Below are positions 1 through 10,914 of a DNA stretch of 64,000 nucleotides, one piece after another. The notes under the pieces were generated by a model that saw only the letters and a list, made by a program, of their open reading frames with translations, was not told the origin of the DNA and searched no databases. The stretch covers positions 124,001 through 188,000 of the forward strand of contig JADNRZ010000031.1 of NCBI GenBank assembly GCA_015501605.1, given 5' to 3'. The stretch comes from Panaeolus papilionaceus. Its lineage: Eukaryota; Basidiomycota; Agaricomycetes; Agaricales. Position numbers and translations under genes: made by a program. Position 1 is the first letter of the stretch. The number at the start of each line of letters is the position of its first letter.

Positions 1-1686
1 GCCATTTCTCGACCAGAGGCTTAAGGCGACCAAGCGCTTAAGTCCATTTTGGACAAGAGTCAGATGGAGAATCAAGAAACCTTGGACAAGGTAGTCTTGC
101 ATGCGATTCGGAAGTGTAGATGTAAATTGTTTAATTCACGATCTAATAATTAATTGAATGTCCCGGGGTTCCGTTTGACTCGGTCAACAAGTATAAATTG
201 TATTTAATATTTACACATCTTTTTCCTTTGAATTTATGTAACGATTTCAAACTTTTGAGTTTCCTGAGTTTGAGTGCGAACTCAGGTGATGTTTGTCCGT
301 GTTTGGGATATGTCCCCTAACCATCAATTGTCGTATTCTCACTGTTCTCTCATCCACCACCATGATGTTGAGTAGCTCAGCTGCACGACCGCGTCTCCTC
401 ATTCCCTTCCCTTTCTCATATTATTTTTTGTATTCAATTCAATTCTTTTGTTATTAGACAGCACAACTCAGGAGATACCGCGTCGGAGACTCGGAATAGT
501 TGGGGTCATAAGTTGACTCTGGGTCGATCTGTTGTTGGGTCTACTTGTGGTGGTCAGTTGCGAAGCCTCTTATGATTCCTTCTCGATATATATTGGTTTG
601 GGATGATAATTGGCGCATTGTAAGGTTGACTTGGGTTAGGTAGACGGTATTATGTGAGTCATGCACGCTTTTAAACTTTACTTGGTCTCATTCTGATGCA
701 CTCACCAGTTATCCAGTCATAGTGTAATGACCAACATAATAGTATGGTTTATCGCCCATTCTTCTTAAATGCATTTTATTGTTGGGAGAATTATGCGTCG
801 CTGGATCGCTCCTTTTCTCCTGATTTCGTCACGATCGCCCCACTACAACCCTGGCCTTCTTGATACTACTCCATCTTCTTATAGTCGTATGATGTGGAAA
901 ATTGAAGACGTCAGCTCTGCTCAGTCATACCAAGTCCTGGACTTGAATGTCGTCTATGGAGAGAAATGGGCTGGATGTCTAGATCGGTATGTTACCTTGG
1001 GTTGCATTTCTACGTTCATTTCTTCTCATCCTCTATCTGAATTTTAGGTGTTCAACCTCCATGTTCGCCTTCCAAGTCAGTAATTATGCATGAACAGACT
1101 TGGTTCAAGCTTTTAAAGAGAGCTTATCCCGACATTGGAATAAAAAACCGACATAAGGTAGAAAAGGGTTGTGTTGAGGTCTACTTTGTCTTGACTCTAG
1201 TTCCTGACACCAATGTTAATCCAATAGCAACACACTTGTTCCCTTTGTGGGTTAATGACTATGTGTCGCTTTTCATGTCAGTGAAAGCAGCAAGATGTTT
1301 TTTTGCCTTTTGACTTAGAGGCGTAGCATCTTCAGGTTTAGCAGTTGAATCTCAATGATATGTTCAACACCAGTTACCCTTGTCTCAACTTCAAGGCCAT
1401 CTAAACCTTCATCCCATCCCCCTTCTGTACTACCTTCAATGCAGCCACCACAATAACGACAACTGCCTACCTCTAGGCTCTTACCACTCTTATGAATGAT
1501 ACGGTCAGCCTCCGGTCTAAGGCAGTCATAACTGTGACCAAAAACTATGAAACCATGTAGGTATATAATATCTCTTCATCTCTTTAGTCAACTGATGCCT
1601 CATCTAGCATGGTGTGTGACTGGTTTCAACATTTCAATGTTGGGGTCAGAGCACTGCCACGTCACCAAGTCATCAGCAAACCCTGT
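1..1686. other. No supportable gene
   Basis: I see no recognisable gene here. Plus-strand open frames at 769-1047 and 1086-1313 are short and match nothing I know. The first one contains a stretch (around YGEKWAGCLDRY) that looks protein-like, so a decayed exon is possible but not supported. The rest is mixed-composition sequence with no clear repeats. Confidence 0.4.
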
Positions 1687-1724
1687 CAGGGCTACGGAGC
1701 ACTACATAGTGCTCCGTAGCCCTG
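1687..1724. repeat. 38-bp near-perfect palindrome
   Basis: The 18-bp arm CAGGGCTACGGAGCACTA is followed by the two bases CA and then its exact reverse complement. The sequence around it (1725-1850) repeats the words GTAGTGCT, GCTACAGA and TGCTACA several times. This looks like the end of a small foldback or MITE-type repeat. A 38-bp hairpin of this quality is unlikely by chance, but no function can be read from it. Confidence 0.85.
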
Positions 1725-2084
1725 TAGTGCTGTAGCATGGGTACCCCTTTATGTAGCACTCTCCTACATATGCATAGTGCTATGTAGTGCCCCCTTCTCG
1801 CTACAGATTGCTACAGAGTAGTGTAAGGCTGCTACAGACTGCTACACAAGCAGGTCTGGATTGATTAAAATAGCACATAAATTTCAAAATACGACTCAAC
1901 CAATGAAAATTAGATAGAGAAAATATATATATTCGCAAACTATCTAATACATCAACAATACAAATATTAAATAAGTAATCAGAGGATCCACAAAAAAAAC
2001 TTTGCAAATCAAGACTCCGAGAGAAAATCAAGGGTACACCTAGAGGGGTTGCAAGTCAGGTTGATGTGGATACAGATCCAGGTT
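1725..2084. other. AT-rich spacer with GCTACAGA words; no gene
   Basis: This stretch holds short direct repeats related to the palindrome just upstream (TAGTGC, GCTACAGA, GCTACACA) and then AT-rich sequence. The minus-strand open frame at 1801-2031 has no recognisable features and is probably chance. Confidence 0.4.
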
Positions 2085-2220
2085 GGTGTACCAGTGAGCT
2101 TCAAAACAAGCTTAAGAGTGCCCGAAACGGCTGAGAATTGAGCAAGCAAGCATATCTTGCTCATAAGTCATCCATTTTGGATGTTCTTGGGCTCGTTTGG
2201 TGCGGAAAACCCACAGGTGC
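2085..2220. repeat. Diverged copy of the foldback internal unit
   Basis: The order of words here (GTACACCAG, then GCTTCAAAACAAGC, CCCGAAACGG, GAATTGAGCA, then CATTTTGGATG) follows the order seen inside the large foldback element at about 7200-7330 and 7380-7500. It lies about 2 kb outside that element. It looks like an older solo copy of the same roughly 165-bp unit. Confidence 0.55.
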
Positions 2221-2644
2221 AAGGATAGGGTATGCCACAGGTCGAGGTCCAGGTCAGTGATTTCGTTCCAGAGGGTCACCCATGATGTTCCCACTCAGAA
2301 GGAGAAGGCAGAGGAAGAAAGGTAAGTATGGAGAGGGGAGAGGATAGAGGATGAGGACAAGAAATGAAGAGATTCGGATTTACTGTCCAACTGGAATAAA
2401 TAAGGAGAATGAAAAAAACGAGCACAAGGGAACATACCAGACTGCTGAAATGCTGCCAGCTCATCACCCACATGCTATGACAAGTCAATAAGATGCTCTA
2501 ATATTCTAGTAAACCATGTGCATTTGTGGAACTAAAAGAACATAACACTGACCGAATTTTTAGTACTGAGCAATAGCCTGATGTGTGGTTGAAAGTGTTG
2601 AGGAGATGATGGTTGAGAAAGAACTTGTCTGAGTGAGTACTTGT

Positions 2645-3333
2645 CAGTCCCCCCTGAGTACCGTACGGACTCCATACGGACTCCCTAGGGACTCCCTAGG
2701 GACTCTCTGCCAAAAACACAGCATTGTCACCTAACACAACTGTGGACACTCTCAACTGCAACACCAGCATACAAGGACAGTGCAAACAAACAAAAAAACA
2801 AGGCAAAATTACCTTGTATTATGAGAAATTTGTAATATATGTGCTGGAGTCACTTGAGTCCCAAGGGACTCCCTAGGGACTCTCCGCACTCCCTATGGAC
2901 TTTTTACATATATCACCTAAATTTGATGTTTTGATAGGTTTCAGACAAATTCATATATACAGAGTCCCTACAGAGTCCCTACAGACTCTGTGCAGACTCC
3001 CTAGGGACTCCCTGGGACTCCAGCAGTAATACAAGGCGATTATGGGAAATACTGTGAGTACAATTGTCCATATATTGTAATGACTAATTATTATCTACAT
3101 CAGAGTCATCTGCATTTGCATTATCCAATTTGCCTGGAGTCCCTGTGGAGTCCCGATGGAGTCCATCAGAGTCCCTAGGGAGTCCCTACAGAGTCCGTAG
3201 GGACTCCCTAGGGACTCTGCATATGGATTTGTCTGAAACCTATCAAAACATCAAAATTAGGTAATATATGTAAAAAGTCCGTAGGGAGTCCGGAGAGTCC
3301 CTAGGGAGTCCCTATGGTACTCCAGGGGGACTG
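2645..3333. mobile_element. MITE-like element with CCCTAGGG repeats
   Basis: The element starts CAGTCCCCCCTGAGTACC and ends GGTACTCCAGGGGGACTG. These are inverted copies matching at 16 of 18 positions. Inside, an inverted pair at about 2905-2965 and 3219-3280 carries the words TCACCTAA and TTTGATAGGTTTCAGACAAAT. Many copies of the 8-bp palindrome CCCTAGGG sit in GACTCCCTAGGGACTC units. There is no coding capacity. At 689 bp with structured ends it fits a non-autonomous DNA transposon. I found no convincing target-site duplication next to the ends. Confidence 0.75.
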
Positions 3334-4100
3334 AGAAGTTCAGATGAGATGGTCAGTATGATGGTCGTAGTTGAGAAATGGTTCTTGTTTGTTGCAATGC
3401 CTTGGGGTCTGCAGGCGCGTGCCTCATGTGCGGCGATCGACGTTGCATCCTTATCTTATCATTCCATGAGTGTATGCTTTCTGTGTGCATACTCGTAATC
3501 CGGTGCAGAGAATTGGGCAGTCTGCATTCGGGATGCTGTAAATTGGATGACTAGCATGTGTGCCAAGGTTAGCAAGCACAGTATGGTAGGTGATGTTGAG
3601 GAGGAAGAAGTCATGCAAGAGTGGAGACGTTGATGAGCGCGCAATGGTGGGACGAGGAATGGAAACAAAACAAAAACAAAAAGGGATGGTGAATGGAAGT
3701 GTGAGGGTGATGGTGGTGGTGCAAGGTGAGTGAAGTGAAGGAGGTGAGAGAGGTGCGCTCGGTTGCAAGATCGTGGCATCTGGAGAGCTGTGGTCAGTAG
3801 GAGAAGGTTGCTGAGACGATCAAATTGGGTTCAGGTCGGCACCGGTGACGCTGAGGAACGAAGATACGAAGCTTGAAATGACTGAGGACAAAGAAAAGGT
3901 CGACGATGGTGACGCTAGACAACTAGGAACGATACGGACGATGACTGAGAGGAGTACCGACGACGGCGACTGAGTACAAAAGTCAACGATGGTGGCTACG
4001 TAGGATGGCTTGGAGACAAAAAAGGGCGACGAGACTTAATCAGACACGGCTGGCAACACTGGGAGAGTGGGAGAGCACGAACCAGACCGATATAAGGTAA
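3334..4100. repeat. Diverged repeat shared with about 29400-29820; no gene
   Basis: Plus-strand blocks such as GATGGTGGTGGTGCAAGGTG followed by AGTGAAGTGAAG, and later GACTGAGTAC with ATGGTGGCTACGTAGGA, recur in the same order at about 29400-29740 (ATGGTGATGGTGCCAGGTG, GGCTGAGTACG, ATGATGGCTACGTAGGAC). The two overlapping minus-strand open frames at 3451-3779 are low-complexity Ser/Pro/Thr/His reads of this repeat and are not convincing genes. The foldback element begins directly after it. Confidence 0.55.
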
Positions 4101-4394
4101 TTACAATGTAGCGACTTTGTTGGTCCGCGGACTAGCTACAACGTAATGACTGAGTGTGATCCATGGATCGCCATGGATTTCCTACATTTTGGGTAACTAC
4201 ACTAAATAGTTATTTCATTAGATAGAATATAAGTGAATTAATTATTACTAGTAGGTGGGCGGGTTGGGTAGGGTGGATTTCCGAGTGAGCGGCGGGTGAG
4301 CTGGAATGGGTGGATTGGTAGTTTTCCAAGGGAATGGGAGGGGGGTAGCGGGTAGGTTGGGGTGGGTGGGTAGTAGTGGATTGGGGTGGATTGG

Positions 4395-5345
4395 GAGATT
4401 TCCGCGGAAATGGGGGGAGGTTGGGGGGTGGTTTGGGGTGAGTTTATTGTAGTGGATTAGGTTGGAGTGGGCACATTGGGGTGGGTGGGTAGTAGTGGAA
4501 TAGGGTGGATTGGTAGATTTCCGCGGAAATGGGGGGGGGGGGGGGGGTGGTTTGGGGTGAGTTTATTGTAGTGGATTAGGTTGGATTAGATGAATTTACA
4601 AGGGAATGGGCAGGTAGGGATGGGGGGATTTTTATATTTCCGCGGAAATGGTGATCCAAAATTGCCCATTTCCGCGGAAATGGGCAAATTTAGGAATTTT
4701 TCAATGCATGGATTTTTGAATTTCCGCGGAAATGGGTGAATTTGATAAATGGATTTGTTGAATTTCCGCGGAAATGGGCAAATTTAGACATTTTAAATAC
4801 ATGGATTTTTGAATTTCCGCGGAAATGGGGGAATTTAGAGATTTTTAAATGCATGGATTTTTTGAATTTCCGCGGAAATGGGTGAATTTGGACATTTTCA
4901 ATACATGGATTTTGGATTTCCGCGGAAATGGGGAATTTTGAAAATGGTGGATTCTTGAATTTCCGCGGAAACGGGTAAATTTGGAGATTTTCAAATGCAT
5001 GGATTTGTTAATTTCCGCGGAAATGGGTGAATTTAGAGATTTTTAAATACATGGATTTTTGAATTTCCGCGGAAATGGTGATTCAATTTTGTAGATTTCC
5101 GCGGAAATGGGGAATTTGGAAATGGTGGATTCTTGAATTTCCGCGGAAATGGGTGAATTTGGAGATTTTCAAATGAGTGGATTTGTGAATTTCCGCGGAA
5201 ATGGTGGACTTGTTAATTTGTGAGCAAAGGTTCCGCGGTATCGGAAATTCATTCCAATATTGAAATGAGTCAATTGTTGAACTTCCGCGGAAATGGTGGA
5301 TTTTCTGTGGAATTGGGTGGATGCCATTCATAGATTTCCGCAGAA
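4395..5345 (+). repeat. Array of TTCCGCGGAA palindromes, left arm
   Basis: About 15 exact copies of the 12-bp palindrome TTTCCGCGGAAA, one TTCCGCGGAA and two degenerate copies (near 5231 and 5335) are spaced mostly 40-60 bp apart, wider at the outer end. Linkers vary in length and follow loose consensus words such as GGGTGAATTTGGA and CATGGATTTTTGAA. Each site is a perfect dyad with two CpGs. The shape suggests a dense array of binding sites for a dimeric factor, plausibly a transposase or chromatin protein; that role is inferred. Confidence 0.85.
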
Positions 5346-5455
5346 GAGGTGGATATTAACAAACTATAACCCAACAGTGTTGCAAACATTGTCAGCAAAT
5401 AAGCAGAAGTAATTAACTCCTGCAGGTTGGGAAATAAGTTTCCAATTAAATTCTG

Positions 5456-5790
5456 ACCCGGTACCATGTACCCGCAGGTAGTCTTTACAAAATGAATCCA
5501 AAATCATCCAAAACGAGCAACATTTGGCAGAGATACTAATATTTCAAGCATTTTCTGCTTGATTTTACACCGTTTCAGGCGCTCTTGGACCTGTTTTGAA
5601 GTCCGCGGGTACACCAGCTTTCATTCATGACCCGGTACCATGTACCCGCAGGTATTCCGCCTGAAACAAGTCCCAAATCATTCAAAACGGCTGTCATTTA
5701 GCTAAGATATCCATGTTTTGAGGATATTATGCTCAATTCTGCACCGTTTTGGGCGCTCCGGGGCTTGTTTTGAAGCCCGCGGGAACACCA
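5456..5790 (+). repeat. Tandem pair of about 165-180 bp units in the foldback arm
   Basis: The block GACCCGGTACCATGTACCCG occurs at about 5455 and again at about 5631. Each copy is followed by CAGGTA, an AAATCATYCAAAACG segment, a CACCGTTT segment and a TTTTGAAGYCCGCGGG segment ending in ACACCAG. The right arm holds the mirrored pair at about 7204-7538. A diverged third type lies at 2085-2220. Confidence 0.75.
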
Positions 5791-6186
5791 GAATACAACC
5801 GGAAACATATCAGACCATTTACTTCATCCACCCCCAGGTGGAAAAGCAATATTGATTGAGGAAAAGGCAGAAATCATCATACCTGCAGGCAACAAGGTGT
5901 ATTAAAGTATGTTTTCCCGTGGGTAGCCCACATTTCATCAAACAACACCCTATCTAACTCTGGCATAAATTAGATGTAACTCCCTCAGTTCTGCATTATT
6001 TTGAGTGATATTGGGCTTGTTATGAGCGGATTATCTATGGCTACAATATGGTATGTATATTCAGGTGTTTAGAGAATGATAGCAGTTGATCTTTGCGATA
6101 TCTCCTCTTTTACAGGTACCCCTCTCAGCCCTACATCATAGATAAGGATATTTCTGGCAATAGAGAGCATTCAAAATAATGCTGAT

Positions 6187-6808
6187 ATAACAAATTGCTG
6201 TATCTAATTGAGATATGCAAGTATTGTCAACAAAGAAGGCCCTAGTGCACTCACAAGAGCTAATGGTTAGACAACTGGATGACAGAATATAGCGAAACCA
6301 CAGTACATGTGACTCATTTATCAGGTTTATATGGGTGATATATTGGACAATGATACAACAAGAGGGGAGGATGTTCTAGAAGCAACATTTGACAGTAATA
6401 TGATTATATTTGAGACAAGATATGTTCTACATGTTATGATTCTTAGTCTCCATGCAATATTCTCTTTCCCTTTTGTTGTTTTAACAGGTGGAAGAAGAGA
6501 CTTATGCTTCTGTTTCAACTGCATCCTGTCTAACCATTGTCTCACCATTGTCTGGTGGGTGTTTTCTTTGGTACTTTTGTTGAAGAAAGTCTCAAGATAT
6601 CATTAAGAATTGCTTCTGACTCTTGTTTCCTTCTTTCTTGGTCATTAATCCGATGTATCAGTCATATAAGCTACAAAAATGGATGTAATATGGTACATTG
6701 GAACCATATCCTGTAAAATAGTTGTCCAGTCCTTGTCTGTCAGGTGTATTCTGGAACTTTGTTGTGAACGAAACATGTAGAACACAATTCAAGTCTAAAA
6801 TTTAGAAC
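6187..6808. other. Foldback loop, unique sequence
   Basis: The 622-bp loop is the only unpaired part of the element. It has a 91-codon plus-strand frame at 6331-6606 and a 73-codon minus-strand frame at 6327-6548. Neither resembles a transposase or any family I know. The plus-strand frame is rich in hydrophobic residues near its end. I call no gene. Confidence 0.5.
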
Positions 6809-8892
6809 ATCAGCATTATTTGAATGCTCTCTATTGCCAGAAATATCCTTATCTATGATGTAGGGCTGAGAGGGGTACCTGTAAAAGAGGAGATATCGCA
6901 AAGATCAACTGCTATCATTCTCTAAACACCTGAATATACATACCATATTGTAGCCATAGATAATCCGCTCATAACAAGCCCAATATCACTCAAAATAATG
7001 CAGAACTGAGGGAGTTACATCTAATTTATGCCAGAGTTAGATAGGGTGTTGTTTGATGAAATGTGGGCTACCCACGGGAAAACATACTTTAATACACCTT
7101 GTTGCCTGCAGGTATGATGATTTCTGCCTTTTCCTCAATCAATATTGCTTTTCCACCTGGGGGTGGATGAAGTAAATGGTCTGATATGTTTCCGGTTGTA
7201 TTCTGGTGTTCCCGCGGGCTTCAAAACAAGCCCCGGAGCGCCCAAAACGGTGCAGAATTGAGCATAATATCCTCAAAACATGGATATCTTAGCTAAATGA
7301 CAGCCGTTTTGAATGATTTGGGACTTGTTTCAGGCGGAATACCTGCGGGTACATGGTACCGGGTCATGAATGAAAGCTGGTGTACCCGCGGACTTCAAAA
7401 CAGGTCCAAGAGCGCCTGAAACGGTGTAAAATCAAGCAGAAAATGCTTGAAATATTAGTATCTCTGCCAAATGTTGCTCGTTTTGGATGATTTTGGATTC
7501 ATTTTGTAAAGACTACCTGCGGGTACATGGTACCGGGTCAGAATTTAATTGGAAACTTATTTCCCAACCTGCAGGAGTTAATTACTTCTGCTTATTTGCT
7601 GACAATGTTTGCAACACTGTTGGGTTATAGTTTGTTAATATCCACCTCTTCTGCGGAAATCTATGAATGGCATCCACCCAATTCCACAGAAAATCCACCA
7701 TTTCCGCGGAAGTTCAACAATTGACTCATTTCAATATTGGAATGAATTTCCGATACCGCGGAACCTTTGCTCACAAATTAACAAGTCCACCATTTCCGCG
7801 GAAATTCACAAATCCACTCATTTGAAAATCTCCAAATTCACCCATTTCCGCGGAAATTCAAGAATCCACCATTTCCAAATTCCCCATTTCCGCGGAAATC
7901 TACAAAATTGAATCACCATTTCCGCGGAAATTCAAAAATCCATGTATTTAAAAATCTCTAAATTCACCCATTTCCGCGGAAATTAACAAATCCATGCATT
8001 TGAAAATCTCCAAATTTACCCGTTTCCGCGGAAATTCAAGAATCCACCATTTTCAAAATTCCCCATTTCCGCGGAAATCCAAAATCCATGTATTGAAAAT
8101 GTCCAAATTCACCCATTTCCGCGGAAATTCAAAAAATCCATGCATTTAAAAATCTCTAAATTCCCCCATTTCCGCGGAAATTCAAAAATCCATGTATTTA
8201 AAATGTCTAAATTTGCCCATTTCCGCGGAAATTCAACAAATCCATTTATCAAATTCACCCATTTCCGCGGAAATTCAAAAATCCATGCATTGAAAAATTC
8301 CTAAATTTGCCCATTTCCGCGGAAATGGGCAATTTTGGATCACCATTTCCGCGGAAATATAAAAATCCCCCCATCCCTACCTGCCCATTCCCTTGTAAAT
8401 TCATCTAATCCAACCTAATCCACTACAATAAACTCACCCCAAACCACCCCCCCCCCCCCCCCATTTCCGCGGAAATCTACCAATCCACCCTATTCCACTA
8501 CTACCCACCCACCCCAATGTGCCCACTCCAACCTAATCCACTACAATAAACTCACCCCAAACCACCCCCCAACCTCCCCCCATTTCCGCGGAAATCTCCC
8601 AATCCACCCCAATCCACTACTACCCACCCACCCCAACCTACCCGCTACCCCCCTCCCATTCCCTTGGAAAACTACCAATCCACCCATTCCAGCTCACCCG
8701 CCGCTCACTCGGAAATCCACCCTACCCAACCCGCCCACCTACTAGTAATAATTAATTCACTTATATTCTATCTAATGAAATAACTATTTAGTGTAGTTAC
8801 CCAAAATGTAGGAAATCCATGGCGATCCATGGATCACACTCAGTCATTACGTTGTAGCTAGTCCGCGGACCAACAAAGTCGCTACATTGTAA
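6809..8892 (-). repeat. Foldback right arm
   Basis: This is the reverse complement of the left arm, position by position, apart from two homopolymer indels. Paired coordinates add to 12993 outside the G/C run, 12994 inside it, and 12995 next to the loop. The near identity implies very recent formation or continuing gene conversion between arms. Confidence 0.85.
7649..8599 (-). repeat. Array of TTCCGCGGAA palindromes, right arm
   Basis: This is the mirror image of the left-arm array, with the same sites in reverse order. Because each motif is its own reverse complement, the element as a whole carries about 32 identical palindromes that read the same on both strands. Confidence 0.85.
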
Positions 8893-9610
8893 CTTCCCTA
8901 CCTGCCAGACCACGGTTGGTGACGCTGGTAATAAGACGAAACAACAAGAGAACGGAGCTCAGATACGAAATCTGGGGAGCGCAAAGTGAGCCATTTGTAA
9001 ATGTAAGCTAGCGTACATTTAATATGTATACAAGCTACCAAGTGAGCCGACTGCAAATTGAGAAAGAGAGTTGAACTGACACGAAAAGAATGAAAAGCGA
9101 AGAGAAAACGAAAAGAGAACGCGGAAGTTAAGACATGACACAATGAAAAAAAAAAAAAACCATACTGACTCGCACAACCAACGTAGGTTAGTGGTACCTC
9201 AACATGATTTATAATGGACCCTAGCATGGAGAATCCCACAAGACGCGTTGTGAATTGGGTACACCAGTGTTTGCGGACTCCCGTCCTTGTCAATGGAATT
9301 CCCTGGCACGCCCTAAACTTGTGACCATACATACTGCACTCCTCGTCACTTGAGCACAATCCGAAATATGATATATTTTTATTAAACTACGATGATAGGC
9401 GTGAAATTGGAATGTCTATGATCAAATTCTGGAAGACGATGAATATATATGAAATGAACAACCACAATACATGATGCAATAGAAAAGGCTAGAGAGGCAT
9501 TGCGAGTGACACGAGTAAGAAAGCAAGATTGCTGAAGAAAGCACTGGGAGGGTCGAGAGGATGAGAAGCCGCGATGCGAGGAGGGGATTTCGTCAGAGAC
9601 CCCTGTGTAA
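8893..9610. other. No gene seen
   Basis: This is the spacer between the foldback element and GTPase copy 1. The minus-strand open frames at 8898-9359 and 9382-9690 show no domain. The second overlaps the GTPase 3' end out of frame. Confidence 0.4.
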
Positions 9611-10914
9611 TTAGTCCCTAGGCTTAAACCATCTTGCTCCTCGGCGCTTAGCATGGCGCACCAGTCCAGTGAGCTGATACCGAAGAACAAAGAACCGTAC
9701 GGACATGGTGAGTGGAATAATAGATGATGCCAGAAGTGATTTTATAAGGCCGTAACGGGCTTCTTCGTATTCTGGTGGTAGGTATGGGATGCTGAGAAGC
9801 TCTTGTACAAATACTGTCAACAGCTCTTCATTCTCCGTGTAGTTCTTTTCAAGGAGTGCCCCGAGTTCGTCGTTGGTTTGGGCCAGGGGATCGGCAAGTT
9901 CAGACTGGATGTCTTTCTTCCGTTGAAGAAGACCGTCAATGCGCTCATGTAAATCCTGATAGAGGGACGTCATTGCGGTGCGTATATTTGCCCGACTGTC
10001 ATTGTTCCACGGTTCCATATCCAATATTTCCAAAGCAGAGTCCCTGGTGTTGGCAAATCGAGCGATTGTTGCACCCATGTCGCTAAATTCCTAATCAAAA
10101 CGTGCAATTATCATTATCGTGAAAATGCTATAGAATTAAGAATGGAGCTAAATGCCTTGAAAATTTCATCTCTGAGCTGTTCGTAGTTTGACTCGGCACG
10201 TTGGCTCGCAGACTCGGTATGCAGTGTATCCCACCTGGTCGTGACGATAGTGAATGCTGAGCGGCCTTGGGATGGTTGAAGCATTGTCTTTAGTGTATCA
10301 ATTGTTCTGCGCTTGGTACCAGGCATCCGTGGCTGATTGATTGGGGTTATAAAAAGAATTTTATCATATATAGCAGACCCTTTTTTACTGTAAGAATCTC
10401 AGTTCGTGTTCGGTATGTACAGGAGAATGGAGAGCGTGTACCTTTTAATGGCTTCACCACTAATAAACACTCCCAAACTGGAAATCTGGGGGTCGGAAAA
10501 TCCGGGGGTATCAATCACGTAGATCGGTCTGTCTTTTTCTTCATCTTGCAAAAGAACATTAACGACTTTGTATGCGGCGGCCGTTTGCGTGACTCCAGCT
10601 AGCTGGTCTTTTGATATACCCAAGTCCTGAGAATCCCCTGCTAGCGCTTGAATGAACTTCGATGTGCAAGGTACCCGTGTACGTTAAGTACTCATAATGA
10701 TGAGGTACATGTGTATTACCGTACTTACGCAGCTTTTCCCAGCTCCTGTAGGTCCCCATAATCTACCGAAGCCAAACTCTCAAATAGTGGCGCAAGAATA
10801 TCACTCATGAGGGACTCACAGATATATAAATGCATCTCCTGGCAGTTTATCAGTCACAGGTTCGACAGATATGTCACCTATGATCTTTAAACGAGTATAC
10901 TCGTGGATGCTCAT
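9611..10914 (-). pseudogene. P-loop GTPase family, copy 1 (broken between exon-4 and exon-5 parts)
   Basis: Exon 1 is 10820-10914 (starts MSIHEYTRLK, then GDISVEPV) and exon 2 is 10729-10762, a 34-nt exon coding the Walker A loop LWGPTGAGKS. Exon 3 is 10442-10656, with FIQALAGDSQDLGISKDQ and the DTPGF switch motif. The last part runs from 10387 and has RMPGTKRRTI, the TTRWD motif and the C-terminal RGARWFKPRD. Splice phases agree as far as exon 3. The last part then has stops near 10126-10134 and a TAG directly before the EFSDM-like block, and the total length is out of frame. It is probably a recent pseudogene of a nucleotide-binding protein. The sequence gives no partner or pathway. Confidence 0.75.

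Larger units (their letters stand above)
4101..6186 (+). repeat. Foldback left arm
   Basis: From the outside in, the arm has a terminal block with the palindrome GTCCGCGGAC near 4123, then a GGTGGG/GGATTGG-rich tract. Next comes the TTCCGCGGAA array, a duplicated unit of about 165-180 bp, and a unique stretch ending near GCTGAT at 6181-6186. Open frames inside the arm (minus strand 5083-5331 and 5270-5467) are translations of the repeats. They recur identically in the other arm and are not genes. Confidence 0.85.
4101..8892. mobile_element. 4.8-kb foldback (giant palindrome) element
   Basis: Two arms of about 2.09 kb (4101-6186 and 6809-8892) are reverse complements around a 622-bp loop. In the parts I compared they differ only by one base in a G/C homopolymer (17 G at 4531-4547, 16 C opposite) and one base in an A run near the loop. 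The outer end reads TTACAATGTAGCGACTTTG. Long inverted repeats built of internal tandem repeats are the hallmark of Foldback-type DNA transposons such as Drosophila FB and Galileo. I found no transposase and no clear target-site duplication, so it is probably non-autonomous. A sequencing or assembly palindrome artefact is the main alternative, although unique flanks and a real loop argue against it. Confidence 0.8.

Noticed and set aside
3451..3779. Two overlapping minus-strand frames of about 105 codons
   Set aside because: They are low-complexity Ser/Pro/Thr/His translations of a repeat that recurs in diverged form near 29400-29820.
4395..5345. Regularly spaced short repeats that could suggest a CRISPR array
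   Set aside because: The repeat is only 10-14 bp and palindromic, the linkers resemble each other, no cas gene is present, and the genome is eukaryotic.
5083..5467. Two open frames repeated identically at 7527-7911, looking like a duplicated small gene pair
   Set aside because: They are translations of the palindromic arms and of the TTCCGCGGAA array, so identity follows from the inverted repeat and not from protein selection.
10114..10140. A regular intron between exon-4 and exon-5 parts of GTPase copies 1 and 4
   Set aside because: Copies 2, 7 and the rejoined split copy read straight through this place in frame, and no GT donor is visible in copies 1 and 4. Frameshift plus stop is the better reading.
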